Below are positions 34,824 through 47,075 of a stretch of 64,000 bases of DNA, one piece after another. The notes under the pieces were generated by a model. It did not search any database, had not been told where the DNA came from, and worked only from the letters and a program-made list of their open reading frames with translations. A program made the translations under genes and the position numbers. The stretch spans positions 55,847,642 through 55,911,641 of the forward strand of contig OY997651.1 in NCBI GenBank assembly GCA_963921795.1, given 5' to 3'. Every line of letters begins with the position of its first letter. The stretch's first letter is position 1. Origin of the DNA: Nannobrachium achirus. Taxonomy: Eukaryota; Chordata; Actinopteri; Myctophiformes; Myctophidae.

Positions 34824-35681
34824 CCAGTAAGACTCCCTAATCGGGAGATAAGCGACCGTTGGTCGCTTATCTCCACAAATATCACAACCTCCACCTCTCA
34901 CGTCATACGGGCAGCCATAGTTACACCTGGAATGTTGAATCTCCATATATGGAGATAACCTACGCATCACACAAAGTCTGAACTCACCAGCCCATACTTG
35001 GGCATGGACGACTTATATCTCCATATACGGAGATGGCCATATATGGAGATACGATGACATCACAGAGTCCACAGCTGATGATGTGGTGTGATGTCATACA
35101 ATACACAAACAAGCCCTATATAAAGGGGCAATTCTCACCAGGGAAGAGAGCATTCCTCGACTCAAACCTTATCGCCAGGATCAACTAAGCTTATAGCTTA
35201 TCATCACATCCAACCATCTTAAGATACTCAGCTAGTGGGGAATGCTCTCTTCCCTGGTGAGAATTGCCCCTTTATATAGGGCTTGTTTGTGTATTGTATG
35301 ACATCACGCCACATCATCAGCTGTGGACTCTGTGATGTCATCGTATCTCCATATATGGCCATCTGGCCCATCTCCGTATATGGAGATATAAGTCGTCCAT
35401 GCCCAAGTATGGGCTGGTGAGGTCAGACTTTGTGTGATGCGTAGGTTATCTCCATATATGGAGATTCAACATTCCAGGTGTAACTATGGCTGCCCGTATG
35501 ACGTGAGAGGTGGAGGTTGTGGATTGGCAGGCAAGGAGTGTGTGTGCAAAGTTTGGCATGTCTTGGGGCAACGGTGGCGGAGATATGAGTTGGGGAAAAG
35601 TGTGACATGACGGACAGACAGACTGACTGACTGACAGACAGCCGGTGGAGGTTTTGGTAGTAAATGCGACCTGACGGTCGC
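34824..35681. mobile_element. Long inverted-repeat insertion, present in L block A only
   Basis: Arms of about 270-300 bp face each other across an 80-bp centre: 'ggaagagagcattcc' near 35142 pairs with 'ggaatgctctcttccctggt' near 35239, and outward 'ctccatatatggagataacc' occurs in both arms. Right of the arms is a gacagacagactgactgact tract. The L block B site (54974) is uninterrupted. Flanks share only 'aa', so the mechanism is unclear. Confidence 0.8.
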
Positions 35682-35689
35682 AATAAGGT

Positions 35690-36446
35690 ACAGTGACTAC
35701 AATATGTGATCCATCATGGCTGCTATGGAATGATCACATCCGGTTATGTAATCATTTGACTGTCAAACTGGTGTAAACACAGACTGGAAGGTTTGCTGCT
35801 TCCTCAGCCTACCAGCACCAGCAGTCTGATCAATTATGATCACTATTGTGTCTGTAAGACTTTCAGGGTAAACAAGTCCATTACTCTGAAATGTTGCTGA
35901 TAAAACCTTTCTATGAGTTATGTATTTCTTAATTATAACAACACAGATCTTCCACATATATTTAGTCAAATTCATGAAAAGTAAAACTGCTACATATTTG
36001 ATTTAGAAAAAATATATTTTTAATTTGATACATTAATTAATTACATTTTCTTCGTGTAAATCATTAGTTTTAGTATTGAACATGTATTTATCCATCTGTC
36101 TTTCTGTCCAGTGTTTTTACTTTTAGAAGTGGGGGGACGCCTCATAATGCATGTGCATGCGCACAAGCACACGCATCCACGTCCATGCCCAGTACCCCGT
36201 ATGATGCTGACAAGATCGTCAAGTAGTCAAATGAGAGGATTCCTCTTACAATGTTGTACATGGACATCCTTTTGTAGTTTTATAGTGCGCACAGCATAGA
36301 GGTAAACAGCCTCACTCGAGTTTTAGAGCTAGATCCTATAGCCCAAAGGGACAAGTGAGCAGAGTCTGCTCACTGCGACATTGACAGCTATTAAGACAGG
36401 TGCTCTACAAGCTCATAATGTGTTGGGACGTGTTGTGAACTTGTAG
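35690..36446 (+). other. Intron: post-LRR module, no gene
   Basis: 35690-35980 is the standard sequence after an LRR exon. 36398-36447 is a diverged copy of the GATCTACAAGCTCACAA palindrome. No exon is recognised. Confidence 0.5.
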
Positions 36447-36830
36447 TAAGGCTGGGTGATATTAGGAAAACCGTTGATATGCGATAACGTTGTTGAATAG
36501 CTCGATATCGATATTACTCACGATATTAGTCAAAACAATTGCATTATATAATTTTTAATGTTTTTCTGCTTTGGGTCCACTGCCTGCCTAACCCAGAAAA
36601 TGAATAGCATATCCATGCATGCACACAGTACACATAGAATAAAGAAATGAAATGCCTTATTTCCATTTTCCAACAATGGTTTATTGAAATAATCACACCT
36701 GGTTACAGATGGACTGCTTTTTTGCGCATGCTACGTGCATGCATATAGTGTGTCTGTTAATTGTATTCAAATGTTTAAAAGAATATTCAAATATATATAT
36801 ATATATATATATATATTAAATAGCAGATCT
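36447..36830. mobile_element. hAT-type element fragment and (AT)n tract
   Basis: 'taaggctgggtgatattagg' with 'gctcgatatcgatattactc' is the start of a common vertebrate hAT family (TAGGGCTGGGCGATA type). An AT microsatellite lies at 36791-36816. The copy in L block B (about 55733-55975) is shorter and lacks the AT tract. Confidence 0.6.
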
Positions 36831-36961
36831 ACAAGCTCACCCTAAATTTGATGTGTATTAGAGCTGGGATACTTGACCAAAAACCTGTGGGACTGATCGG
36901 TACCCGTGGGTTTGGGCTCGGGACCAGGCCCGGTTGAAGGACATCTGACGCCCTGGGCAAT

Positions 36962-39021
36962 GTACCTATGATCATTGAATCTGTCTAGCTGTGAAAATCG
37001 CTCTCTGATGCTGGACATAGCCTTGTCAATCAGGGGGAGAAATATATCAAGCTTGTAGTTTTCTTCAGGTGTAATTGGTGGACAATCATCTTCACCCTCA
37101 TAATCAAATAGTGCTGTTTTTTTTTCTCTGTCGCTGTTCTGGGAATCGAGTGGTTATTTCCACGGTGGCCTTTTCAGCAATCGCTTGTGCGTTTGTGTGT
37201 GCTTCCATGAACCCGTTCTCTCTGAAGTCCTCGAGAAATAATATGACAGCACAGATTTTGTTTAGAAGGGCTTCCATGCTGACTGTGGGACTTTGTAGTT
37301 GTTTGCTCACTTTATTTATTTGAAACAAAATGTCATGAAACACCACAACGCTCACGATAAATGGCCCCGTTATTATTTCTTTTGATAGGCTTTTGGCCCC
37401 TGTTGCCGTTACACCATCTTTGTGCTGGAGTGCATAGTCCTCCAGCGCTCCCAGTGCTATGTGAACCTCTTCTAGGTGGTAACGCAACACCTTTACTCTC
37501 TCTATATGTGATTCCCAGCGGATATCTGAGAGGGGTTTTACAGTCAGCCCAGAATCAGTCACGTTTTCCTTCAGTATTGCCCAGCGAGGAGGGGAAGAAA
37601 AGAGGTTGCATATTCTTTGAAGGATTCCAAAAAAAAGTGACATCACAAGCATCACAAACAACTAAGTTTAATGTGTGGCTGCCACAAGGCATGTAGTGTG
37701 CTTTTCTGTTGAGATCGAGGATTCGTTTTTGCACTCCCTGATTCTTGCCTTTCATGTTACTCCCGTTATCAAAACTTTGGCTCCTGCAGTCACTGATGTC
37801 GAGACCCAGTTTTTCCAGATGGCTCAAGAAAGTATTGCACAGTGCTTAACCTGTTGTGGACTCACATGGAATAAATCCAGTGAAATGCTGAGCAATAGAA
37901 ACAACACCAGGCCTTTCTTCTGTTTTTGGGACACGACTCACTATGCACAAAATGACTGACATCTGTTCAATATGGCTGGTGTCAGGTGTACAGTCCAGAA
38001 TCACTGAAAAATATTTTGCGTTGTGCACCTTTTCACAGATGGACTGAGAACCATCCCTCCTATCCTCACAATCAGCTCATTCTGTATGTGCTTGCTGAGG
38101 TAATGAGTGCTTATGTCACGTCTCTCGATTCTTCGCAAGTGCTCGCTCATTACTGGGTCGTGTTTAGCCATCAGCTCCACCTGTCCGAAAGAATGACCAT
38201 TGGAGGGCTCGTACAGTTTGTCTCAGAGATAATTCTGCACAGCACTTCTCTCCAGTATTTTTTCTCTCTCTATTAGATCCATGTGTTGCCAGTCCACAGT
38301 CTTCATAGTAGCCATGCCAATCATGAGCGTGTGCCACGCTTCCATACAAACTGATGTCACGTTTCCCAAAGAGCAAGCAACAAAAACAGAAAACCCTATA
38401 CTCAGATTTTTTGTACATTAGCCATGTTCTCTTTATTTTTTCTCCATTCTTGAGTGTAATGAAACCATAACTTTTGTTAAATCAGCAAGGAGGGGACTCG
38501 AATATTTTGTGGGAAACTATAGTCCATAATTTGCTCTTAGACTCTTTTAACGAGCTCTGTCCTGACAGAGTCAAAGATTCGTTTTAGCCAAAATGCGGGG
38601 TCATCAGAGTCTGACTCTGACCACCCAGTGCTGCTGCTGCAGTCTCTGTCTCACTGTCACTCTCTTTTTCACCTTCGCCCTCCATGGGCTCAATCTCTTC
38701 ATCATCTTCATCATCATCATCATCATCATCATCATTTTCACTCACGGCTTTGGGCTGCGTTCCAGCAGCTTGCGCACCAGAAGAGCCAGCCACCACCACG
38801 TTGTCCTGGGCAGGCTCGGCAGGTGGCTGTGGATCCTGCTCCATTTCCCTATGATCTGAATCATCATCCCCAGATCGCAGACCGTCACTGGTACCGGTAA
38901 CATTAGAAGACTCGGGGCTGGCGCGCACGGACGCGACACCCGTAAAAATTTTGGATATGATTCAATTGTTTTGCCCCTTCTTCCTCTTGTTTTGCTCCCC
39001 ACTTGCTTTCTTTCTCTTCAT
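36962..39021 (-). pseudogene. hAT transposase remnant, ZMYM1/DUF4371 type (copy B)
   Basis: On the - strand: basic start MKRKKASGEQNKRKKGQ (ATG at 39021), acidic region with a polymorphic aspartate run (ATC repeat, 38699-38735), zinc-finger-like [73 protein letters not shown], then LFFGILQRICNLFSSPPRW, DILFQINKVSK and YKLDIFLPLIDKA. These are the TTF-finger and DUF4371 parts of the family. The hAT dimerisation end present in copy A is absent, and several frame changes and stops separate the pieces. Dead copy, almost identical to copy C. Confidence 0.85.
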
Positions 39022-39447
39022 TTTGTTTTGTTGTTTTCTACTTGTCTTCCCTCCTGACACTGCTGACACATGGGTTGATGGCTAATTAGTAGAAATGTAT
39101 TTTACCTGAGAGGCGCTCAGCACACGGGGCCGCCGAAAGTGGCTCGGCTCAGCACCCCTGGCCAACTGCCCACAATGACCAGCGTATCCGCCGACTCTGC
39201 TCGGGACGGACACATTTCCAAATTCCAATGGTTAATGGTCAGACGTCCATTCGGGTCGGACGTATTGATATACGTAGCCTACCTATGACATGCATCACAC
39301 ACTCTCTCTGATGATGCGCACAGAGCACAACTCCTTCTGTGTGTGGCACTGTGTGTGTGCTCGTGTTAATGCTGCAGGCACGGAGACATAACTCTAAGCA
39401 CGGAGCATGTACCAAACGCTGAGGCAAAAACGTTGTTGTGCTGAAGG

Positions 39448-39800
39448 GAGCTCGTAGCTTGTAGTTCTCGAAGTGTTCCCAGTTCGATCCCGGGCTCCCC
39501 TAGAGTTAGTGTTGAAGAGTCCTTGAGCAAGTCTCTGAACCCATAGTTGCTCCTGATGAGCAGGTTGGTGCCTTGCATTGTTTCCTCCGCCATCGGTGTA
39601 TGAATGTGTGCGTGAATGTAATGAATGTGTGTGTGAATGGGTGAATGTAATGAATGTGTGTGTGAATGGGTGAATGTAATGAATGTGTGTGTGTGTGTGA
39701 AATTTGCCGAATGTAATTAATGTCTGTGTTAATGTAACGCACAATCTCTGTAAAGCGCCTTGGATGCGCTATATACTGTAAATGCACCATTTACCATTTT
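39448..39800 (+). mobile_element. tRNA-derived SINE (copy B)
   Basis: Same element as 24950-25279, with a longer GAATGTGTGTGTGAATG array and the tail ending ttaccatttt at 39800. Confidence 0.75.
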
Positions 39801-39810
39801 GTGTTCCCCA

Positions 39811-39812
<2 letters not shown>

Positions 39813-39892
<80 letters not shown>
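39813..39892. repeat. (AC)n microsatellite
   Basis: About 40 uninterrupted AC units directly after the SINE tail. Confidence 0.97.
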
Positions 39893-39894
<2 letters not shown>

Positions 39895-39947
39895 CACCCA
39901 AGTGAATCTGTTTATACTTCGTTGTCACAGTGTTCCGTGCCAAAACT

Positions 39948-40012
39948 GGTTGATCTACAAGCTCACAACGCCTCGCATCCGCAACGTGTTGTGAGCTTGC
40001 AGATCAGCTATT
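39948..40012. repeat. Short palindrome, GATCTACAAGCTCACAA family
   Basis: 'tgatctacaagctcacaacg' against 'gttgtgagcttgcagatcag'; homologous to 25465-25527 and 59121-59184. Confidence 0.85.
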
Positions 40013-40427
40013 TTCCAGATGCAGAAACTTGCAGGATGCATTTTAATGATTAATGGTTGTATGTCGATTCGGGACGGACAACAATCTGTTGGTCACATTT
40101 CGTTTTCGCATTTAAAAAGTATTTATTAACACATTTTAAAAATGATTTATTATTATTTTTTTCCTAAAGAATTATTACAAATAAATGAAAAAAGGTATTG
40201 ACGTATTAGGAGGGTATATGAATCAACAGATAAAATATAATGGGTGTTTTTTTTTTATGAATCTATCATGGTTAAAATGGAGTGTTACAATGGGTGTGTA
40301 TGGGGAGAGGGCCTGATAACATTTACATCAAATATATAAATATTGAAAGGGCCAGTTCACCTCTGGGACAACCAGATCTTATTTCATTGTTGTTTGGGAG
40401 AAGATCAACACAATTTGTTGTGTTCAA

Positions 40428-40563
40428 TCTGTGTTTTGAGATATTTTAGTATTTCAGTGTGAATGATGATGCATTTTGCATCATATGATGCAGCATGATG
40501 TCTCATATGATGCAAAATGCATCATCATTCACACTGAAATACTAAAATATCTCAAAACACAGA
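40428..40563. repeat. Perfect 61-bp inverted repeat (copy B)
   Basis: Arms 40428-40488 and 40503-40563 are exact complements by eye over all 61 bases, separated by 14 bp. The arm starts tctgtgttttgagatatttt and contains gatgatgcattttgcatc. Also present, unchanged, at 59598-59733. Confidence 0.9.
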
Positions 40564-40769
40564 ACTAATTGTTGTTTAGGTTTCCACCTGACAAGTAATG
40601 GGAGTTCTAAAAGCACCCGAAATTACACTTTTTGACACGCTGCGGTGCACCTCTAAATATAAAAGAATTTCCCCCAAACTTTGCTAAAATCATTTGTATA
40701 GACACTGTAACAAAATGCAACATGGAACAGTTCTCAATTTTGACGTTACATTTTTGCATTGCATTTTGA

Positions 40770-41167
40770 TGCATCCTAATGTGGGACAATGGCAAAACAA
40801 AATTCAGATGGAGGACCACAGCCAATTATTTGGGGGCCAAAGTGTGGCACTAGATGAAAGGTTGTGGGGTCACTTCATCAGTAGAACTAATTCTCAATGT
40901 GCTCCATAAGTTTCATGACAATCCTCACATTAGATTTTCACACATCATGTTGTGCCAGTGACCATTTTTACCTAATGGTGGCGCTAGAAGAAAGACTATT
41001 TGAACAATAAAATCAGTTGGTGTCATCCTCTGGGGAGCATGAAGGCTCACAGTCTTCATTATTCTTTTCAATATATGTTGTTTATGATGTGTATGTAAGC
41101 TCTCAACGTGTGACATATTGTGAGCTTGTAGATCTGCTATTTTTGCTAAATGTTCAGCCCAGAATAG
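40770..41167 (+). repeat. GGTGGCGCTA intron repeat ending at a deletion
   Basis: Same module as 26985-27420, cut after 'cagcccagaataggg' at about 41168 by the deletion that removed the LRR stub. Confidence 0.75.
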
Positions 41168-41973
41168 GGGCTATATGTTGGAATTGGAGCGTTGTCATGC
41201 AGTTTCTTTTTTATCCAATTTATACACAGTGCCAGGTTGAAATGACAAGCAATAGTATTAGAATGGATAAAGATATCATAATAACAAGGTTTCTGTTTCA
41301 AAATCAAAAGGGAGGACATGTATTAAGACCAGACCATGTGTAGTGTATTAAGAAGAAATAATATTGCTGTGCAATTTAGCCTTGTCCCTAGCAAAGTTTA
41401 CTGCAAGTTTCCGCATCTGGAATATAGACGTGACGCGTTGTGAGCTTGTAGTTCAGCCACTTTTGGCATGTAACACATCGTATTACGAAGTATAAGTCAG
41501 GCTTTACTTGGGAGATGTGTGTGTGTGTTGGACTATCACCAGTTTTTCCCAAGAGAAAGCCTTGTGGCGCGAGGTTAGTGTTGTATGGACGAGGCGATTC
41601 TACACAGCGCAGTGGCGCAAAAATAGACATCCAATGCAAGGGACAGTAGAACACCGCACGGTGCTACAAGCTCCCTTTGGCTACAACACTGTCAACCCAT
41701 TTACCGGCTCTGTGTTTGCTGTTTGGGACATGCTCCGTGCTTACTGCTGAAGTCTCAGACCTGTGCCTGCTGCATTAGCGCGAGCACACACAGGGCCAGA
41801 CAGTGCCAAACACACCAGGAGCTGTGCGCTGCGCGAATCATCACGTCAGTGCATGACTATACAGTACTGTACAGTATATCAACATTATGATTGACCCAAA
41901 TTGAAGCCTGACCACCAATTTAGCCTTGCTGAATTATCAACTAATCGTTACTTGGGGGCTTCAGCAACAGCTC

Positions 41974-42110
<137 letters not shown>

Positions 42111-42634
42111 AAGCAGCCTATATAATGCTGTGCACACATATTATATATATAATTTGTCAAATACCCAGCATAGCATTTGGGCCTTCAATACCTGCTGCCT
42201 ATGATTGTGTCTGTAAGAGTTTCAGAGTAAAACAGTCCATTACTTTGAAGTTGTGCTGATAAAACTGTCTCCTGCCTGTCTCCTGTTTCCTATGAGTTAT
42301 TTATTTCATAATTATAACACAGATCTTCGACATGTAGGCTATTTAATACAATTCATGAAAAGCAAAACTGCTACATATTTGATTTAGAGAAATGTATTTT
42401 TTATTTGATTAATTAATTAATATTCAATTCAATGTAAATCATTAGTATTATTGAAAATGTATTTATATTTCTGTCTGTCTGTCTGTCTGTCTGTGTTGTA
42501 TTCGTTGACAATAACAATGTGATTTCAACGTCCCTTTTGTCATGGCAAAGACAAGACGGTGACGAGCTAAACAAAGCTCTTTGATGACTAAAATATAACG
42601 AGACGTGTATGTGTGATTTATGTTGACAGCTATT

Positions 42635-42700
42635 AAAACAGCTGATCTACAAGCTCACAATGTAACTTGCAATGTGTTGTGAGCTTGTAGATCTGCATTT
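42635..42700. repeat. Short palindrome, GATCTACAAGCTCACAA family
   Basis: 'gctgatctacaagctcacaa' against 'ttgtgagcttgtagatctgc'. Confidence 0.85.
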
Positions 42701-42911
42701 TTTCTTGAATAACTGACGTTTTTAACAACATAATCTTTTTTAATGTGGGACAATGGCACAACATAATTATTTTCAGATGGTGGTCCACGGCCAATTGTTT
42801 GGGGGCCAAAGGGTGGCGCTATATGAAAGGTTGTGGGGTCACTTCATCAGTAGGGTTCATTCTCCGGGGAGGATCAATGTGCTCCATAAGTTTCATGACA
42901 ATGCTGACAAT

Positions 42912-44676
42912 GGCTGCGTTTCCCAAAGCGCAGGTCGTACGAGGGCTTCGCTCGGCTGCGGTCCTAACGATTATGGCGTTTCTCAAACGCGCTTGTAAGC
43001 GCCCCTCGCAAAACAGCCTTCGCACGCCAGTAGGCTGGCCAGAGCCTTGTATTAGAGAGTTCTGCCAACTCTGGCCCCATGTGAACGGAGATGATGCAAC
43101 TCTCTCCTTGAATGGCTCTGGGCTTCGATTGATAGGACGTCAGCAGCTGCGCTCCGAAATGAATTTCAGCGGCTTGTGTGATTGTATCGGGCCGGCCCAT
43201 CAATAAAACATAACATACAACACTGAAAATTAACACACTTTTAGCGCTGTTGGTAGGCTAACTGACCGCACAAACCCCTTGTTTTAATTTGAAACTACAT
43301 GCAAAGCTGCAAAGCGCTGTTGCTTGTTGGTAGGCCTATAACTGACTGCACAAATTGACTTAACTGCCCGTCTTAAATATATATGTTTTTTATTTTATAG
43401 GCTAGGCCTACAGTATTGTAGACTAGAGTATTTGTTCTCAAAATGAATTCTGTATCGTTTATATGGATCTGCTGAAGTGGGAGTCGAACCCGAGGCTCTC
43501 AATCATTAGTCCAACTCACAACTCGTCATGCTATTAAACCTGCTGCGTTCAGTTATAAAGGCTGTTGTCCGCCCCGTCTTGGCTGTAATAATTATAGGGC
43601 TACATTTAGTTATATGAACCAAACCAATGGACCCTCATCATCCTAGCCTGATTTCAGACTCAGCGCTGGAGAACCAGTCCGCTCAGAGGCGATCATCATC
43701 ATCCTACACTCTCAAAATGTGAGTTGAATTTTGGAACCATTTGGTTCCTAACTTCAAACGTCCAAACTAAAATATAACAGCCCTGCGCCTCTTTACCTCA
43801 GTGTTGGCACAACGCACGAGGGGCTAAAGAGGCAGGGCTGTTATCCTAGATTTTAGTTTGGAAGTTTGCAAGTTAGGAACCCAATGGTTCCAATTTGTAG
43901 GCTACCTCTCAGAGTGTAGGATGATGAGTGCCTGGCTCCAGCCGAGTGTCTGAGCGGCGTCGTGTTGGCAAGGGGGGCTGTGTGTTGGACTAGCGACGGG
44001 ATGATCCGAGTTCTATCACCGCTTCCACGCATCGCTGCATGCATTTTAGCTGGGGACAGGGGACCCCCACTGGTCCACGGACCCACTTAACAAATGAGAC
44101 AGCCTATAAGCTTGTTCTTTTTTTATGTAAGTGTGTGTTGTGGCGCGCTATTTCTCAGTAGCCTATATATCAAAGCAAGCGACACGCATAACATAAAACA
44201 TATAGTTCACCTTTGTATGTTTTATTTATTTATTATATAGCCTAAATATATAGTTCACTTGTTTATTTTGTATAGCAGGTGTGTAGAATAGCCTACTCTA
44301 TCATCCACAATACTTAGATAGCTTTTTTAAATAAACTTTCATAGTTATACTTAGTTATATAGTGCTCAGTTTTCTATGAAGGGTGCTTACGGGCGCCCCA
44401 GCGCACCCTTAATCGTACAGACACGTCTGCAGCACCCGTGGGAAACTTGCGGGAGAGGTGTTTGCTTCTAAAATCCTCCTTACGATGGCCATTCGTATAA
44501 GGTGTGCATTCAACCGTCATCACAGCCATGGTTCCATTGTAGGAGACGACCGGTTTCCTGAAAGCCCTCGTTGCTCTTGATTGACAGGTGCCTGCGCTGG
44601 CTGCGAAGGACGATTTTGGTCTCTACGACCATGCCTGAGCTTACGAGCACTCAAAATCGCTTTGGGAAACGCAGCC
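42912..44676. mobile_element. Large fold-back DNA element, 1.77 kb
   Basis: Ends ggctgcgtttcccaaagcg and cgctttgggaaacgcagcc are exact complements. Further inverted pairs lie inside: 43691-43800 against 43820-43930 ('ccatttggttcctaacttc', 'taacagccctgc'). The 49-kb homologue (gctgacattagat) shows the empty site; the target duplication is at most AT. The best frame (42745-43206 +) crosses the boundary and has no domain, so the element is non-autonomous. Superfamily not assigned. Confidence 0.85.
43470..43538 (-). other. tRNA-like segment inside the fold-back element
   Basis: On the - strand 'cgggttcgactcccac' fits a B box, and tagcatgacgagttgtgagt lies at about the right distance to be a weak A box, with ttggactaatga between them. 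A weaker, opposite-strand echo (gtgtgttggactagcgac) is at about 43979. No acceptor stem pairs, so it is a tRNA-derived relic, not a tRNA gene. Confidence 0.35.
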
Positions 44677-44973
44677 ATTAGATTTTCACAGATCATGTGT
44701 GCAAGTGGACATTTTGGCCTAAAGGTGGCGCTAGAGTAGAGGTCATGGGGTCAGTAAAAGCAGTAGGTTTAATCCTGTGGGGATAATAAATGTGATCAAC
44801 AAGTTTCATGCCAATCAGACCAGTACATTTAGAAATGTTGTGACAGTGAAAATTTGGACCTAATGGTGGCGCTAGAAGAAATACTTTTTCAACACTAAAA
44901 TCAGTTGGGGTCATCCTCTGGGGAGCATGAAGGTTCACAGTCTTCATTTATATTATTTGTTTCAATATAGTAT

Positions 44974-44975
<2 letters not shown>

Positions 44976-45009
<34 letters not shown>
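44976..45009. repeat. (AT)n microsatellite, target of a hAT insertion
   Basis: An AT run left of the hAT element resumes at 46378-46386 on its right, so the element landed in the microsatellite. Confidence 0.85.
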
Positions 45010-45011
<2 letters not shown>

Positions 45012-45487
45012 GTGTCCAAAATAACGCGTTATTAACTAGTTAACGCACTAGCCTATTAACGGGATTAAAATTTTTAACGCAATTAACGTAAAAAATAAAA
45101 AAATAAAAAGTTTTGCCTTTTTTTTTAACCTTTGAGGCTTCCGTAGCGTTCCCTCTGCGCAGTGCGCTCCGCATCTCAGAGTGTCAACGTTAGCTAGCCC
45201 AGAGCAGAGCTCAGCTCAAGAGCTCAGCTCAAAGTCAGGAACGGAGCTCAAGCTCACTGTATGTGAGACCATGAGTGTGTGTGTTTGTCTGGAAGCTGGG
45301 TTGAATGAATGATGAAAAACACAGTGGAATTACTCATCTACAGGTGCCTTTAGAAAGCAACCTCCCCCTGCTGTTAGCCTGTTAGCAAGTTCGCTAACAG
45401 TTAGCCTCCAGATAGCCAGGACTACTGTCTGTAGTAGGCTACAGTATGTTAGCGGCAGCCCCCAGCTGAACACTGTAGGAACGAAAT

Positions 45488-45488
<1 letters not shown>

Positions 45489-45544
<56 letters not shown>
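45489..45544. repeat. (GT)n microsatellite
   Basis: About 28 GT units. Confidence 0.97.
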
Positions 45545-45546
<2 letters not shown>

Positions 45547-45623
45547 AGTCAGCATCAGATTAGATTTATTCTCCCAGACCCCAAAAATAAGATCTATAAG
45601 GGTCCATTTGGTTTACCAACGCT

Positions 45624-46073
45624 GCAGTGGTGGAAAAAATACTCACATATTTTACTTAAGTAAAACCAATACTACAATGTAGAGATACGCTGTTTCAATT
45701 ATAAAAGCCCAAAATTCAAAATGTACTTGAGTAAAAGTATGAAAGTGTTGAAAATAGCAGATCTACAAGCTCACAACGCGTCACGATGCGACATGTTGTG
45801 AGCTTGTAGATCGGCTATTTTCAAACAGCCTAAGTATACAACATGGCTAAAGTGGTTCATGTATGTTTTAAATATTATAACTTACCGGTATATCTGAAAA
45901 GTAACTAGTAACTAAAGTTTTCAAATAAATGTAGTAGAGTAAAAGTGCAATATTTCGATCTGAGATGTAGTGGAGTAGAAGTAAAAGTATTGGAAAATTG
46001 GAAATACTCAAGTAAAGTACAAATACCTCAAAATTGTACTTAGGTAAATGTACTTAGTTACTTTACACCACTG
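45624..46073. mobile_element. hAT-like MITE, 450 bp, with palindrome inside
   Basis: Complete at both ends: cagtggtggaaaaaatac and agttactttacaccactg. Same family as 2142-4783. It contains the GATCTACAAGCTCACAA palindrome at 45748-45825, as the 2.1-kb copy does at the matching place, so the palindrome is probably part of this subfamily. Confidence 0.82.
45748..45825. repeat. Short palindrome, GATCTACAAGCTCACAA family
   Basis: 'gttgaaaatagcagatctac' to 'gatcggctattttcaaac'; closest relative of 2957-3034. Confidence 0.88.
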
Positions 46074-46566
46074 TTTAGCTGGAACCCCCTCAAGGACCAC
46101 TGGTTGAAAACCACCACTGCCTTAAATTATGTAGTGCAGAGGGGTTATCATTTATAATATAATGAAATAAATAACATTGAGTTTATAATGTATTGGATAC
46201 ATAATAGTATAATTATAAAAAAAATACATTTGGATGCATCCTGCACCAAATATACAACATATTATGCAAGTTTGAGCCAATAAAAAATATATTTTTATTA
46301 TGCGATTAATCGCGCGATTAACTACAGAAATCATGCGATTAATCGCGATTAAAATTTTTAATCGTTGGACAGCACTAATATATATATACATATTGTGAGC
46401 TTGTAGATCTGATATTTTGGCTGAATGTTCAGGCCAGAATAGGGTCATGGTCCATTTGGTGGTGCTCTACCTTACAACCTTTCTAACTAGATAAAATATC
46501 TCTTAGTTAATTTCATTGAAAGTGAATGAGGTCTAATCTGTTTGATTTTACATTTAATATTTACAG

Positions 46567-46740
46567 ACTTGCTGGCTGTGACCTCGAAAAGACAGACTGG
46601 GAAGTTGTGGCTTCAGCTCTCAGCTCTAAACCTTCACATCTAACAGAACTGGACCTCAGTGGGACCAAACTGGACCATTCATCCATGGAGCTGATCTCTG
46701 CTGGAATAAAGAGTCCACATTGTACACTGCAGGTCCTAAG
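46567..46740 (+). CDS. NLR LRR exon 4 (174 nt)
   Basis: Acceptor atatttacag ends at 46566; donor GTCAGA at 46741. Reads LAGCDLEKTDWEVVASALSS, KPSHLTELDLSGTKLDHSS, MELISAGIKSPHCTLQVLR; open in phase 2. KPSH and GIKSPHCT are private changes. It lies in the spacer between the two large duplicated units, next to a palindrome half-site (46390-46410). Skipping the donor would stop after RSD. Confidence 0.9.
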
Positions 46741-47075
46741 GTCAGACTAATTTACCACCATTATTTGTATTAGTTAAGCTTTACTATTTATTATGTGATT
46801 AAAACATACAATAAGACGTGTATGTGTGATTTTCGCTGACAGGACAAAATTATACTGAGTTGTTGTTAACAGCCCTCATAATGCGTACACCTTGAATCAA
46901 GATGGGATGTGATTTTTCTCAGTCTTATCTTCAGTGTTTAGTGATGGCTTGTTTCACTTCTAGAATCTGGCAACACTGGAGTCTCTGTATCTGCACCATA
47001 GACTCCAATGTATTTCACAGAACTTCCAGTTCCAGTTTTGGCATCAATGGCGTCTGTCCATCCACTAGGCGGCAG
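46741..47075. other. Gene-free intron stretch
   Basis: The post-LRR module breaks off after about 60 bp ('tattatgtgattaaaacata') and is replaced by repeat-like sequence ('catagactccaatgtatttc'). No exon. Confidence 0.5.

Larger units (their letters stand above)
29250..36960. repeat. L block, copy A of a duplicated segment
   Basis: Corresponds in order to 49030-56105: palindrome, GGTGGCGCTA repeat, LRR exon, hAT MITE, half LRR exon, second GGTGGCGCTA repeat, hAT element with nested TTAA MITE, LRR exon. Differences: A alone has the 858-bp inverted-repeat insertion (34824-35681); B alone has the 398-bp insertion (50423-50820). Confidence 0.9.
42743..44950 (+). repeat. GGTGGCGCTA intron repeat split by a fold-back insertion
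   Basis: The repeat runs to 42911, is interrupted by the element 42912-44676 and resumes to about 44950. The uninterrupted version is at 49141-49640. Confidence 0.8.
45010..46377. mobile_element. hAT-type element (TAGTG...CACTA) with nested inserts
   Basis: Left end 'tagtgtccaaaataacgcg', right end 'tcgttggacagcacta'; inside both ends are 'gcgattaatcgcg/taacgcgtt' phrases of a well-known fish hAT family. It carries a GT tract and a second hAT-like element. No transposase frame. Confidence 0.8.

Noticed and set aside
42745..43206. Long frame across the left part of the fold-back element
   Set aside because: It starts in the host repeat and crosses the insertion boundary, so it cannot be an element gene.
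45010..46377. Exact TSD for this hAT element
   Set aside because: The target is an AT microsatellite, so an 8-bp duplication cannot be told from repeat sequence.
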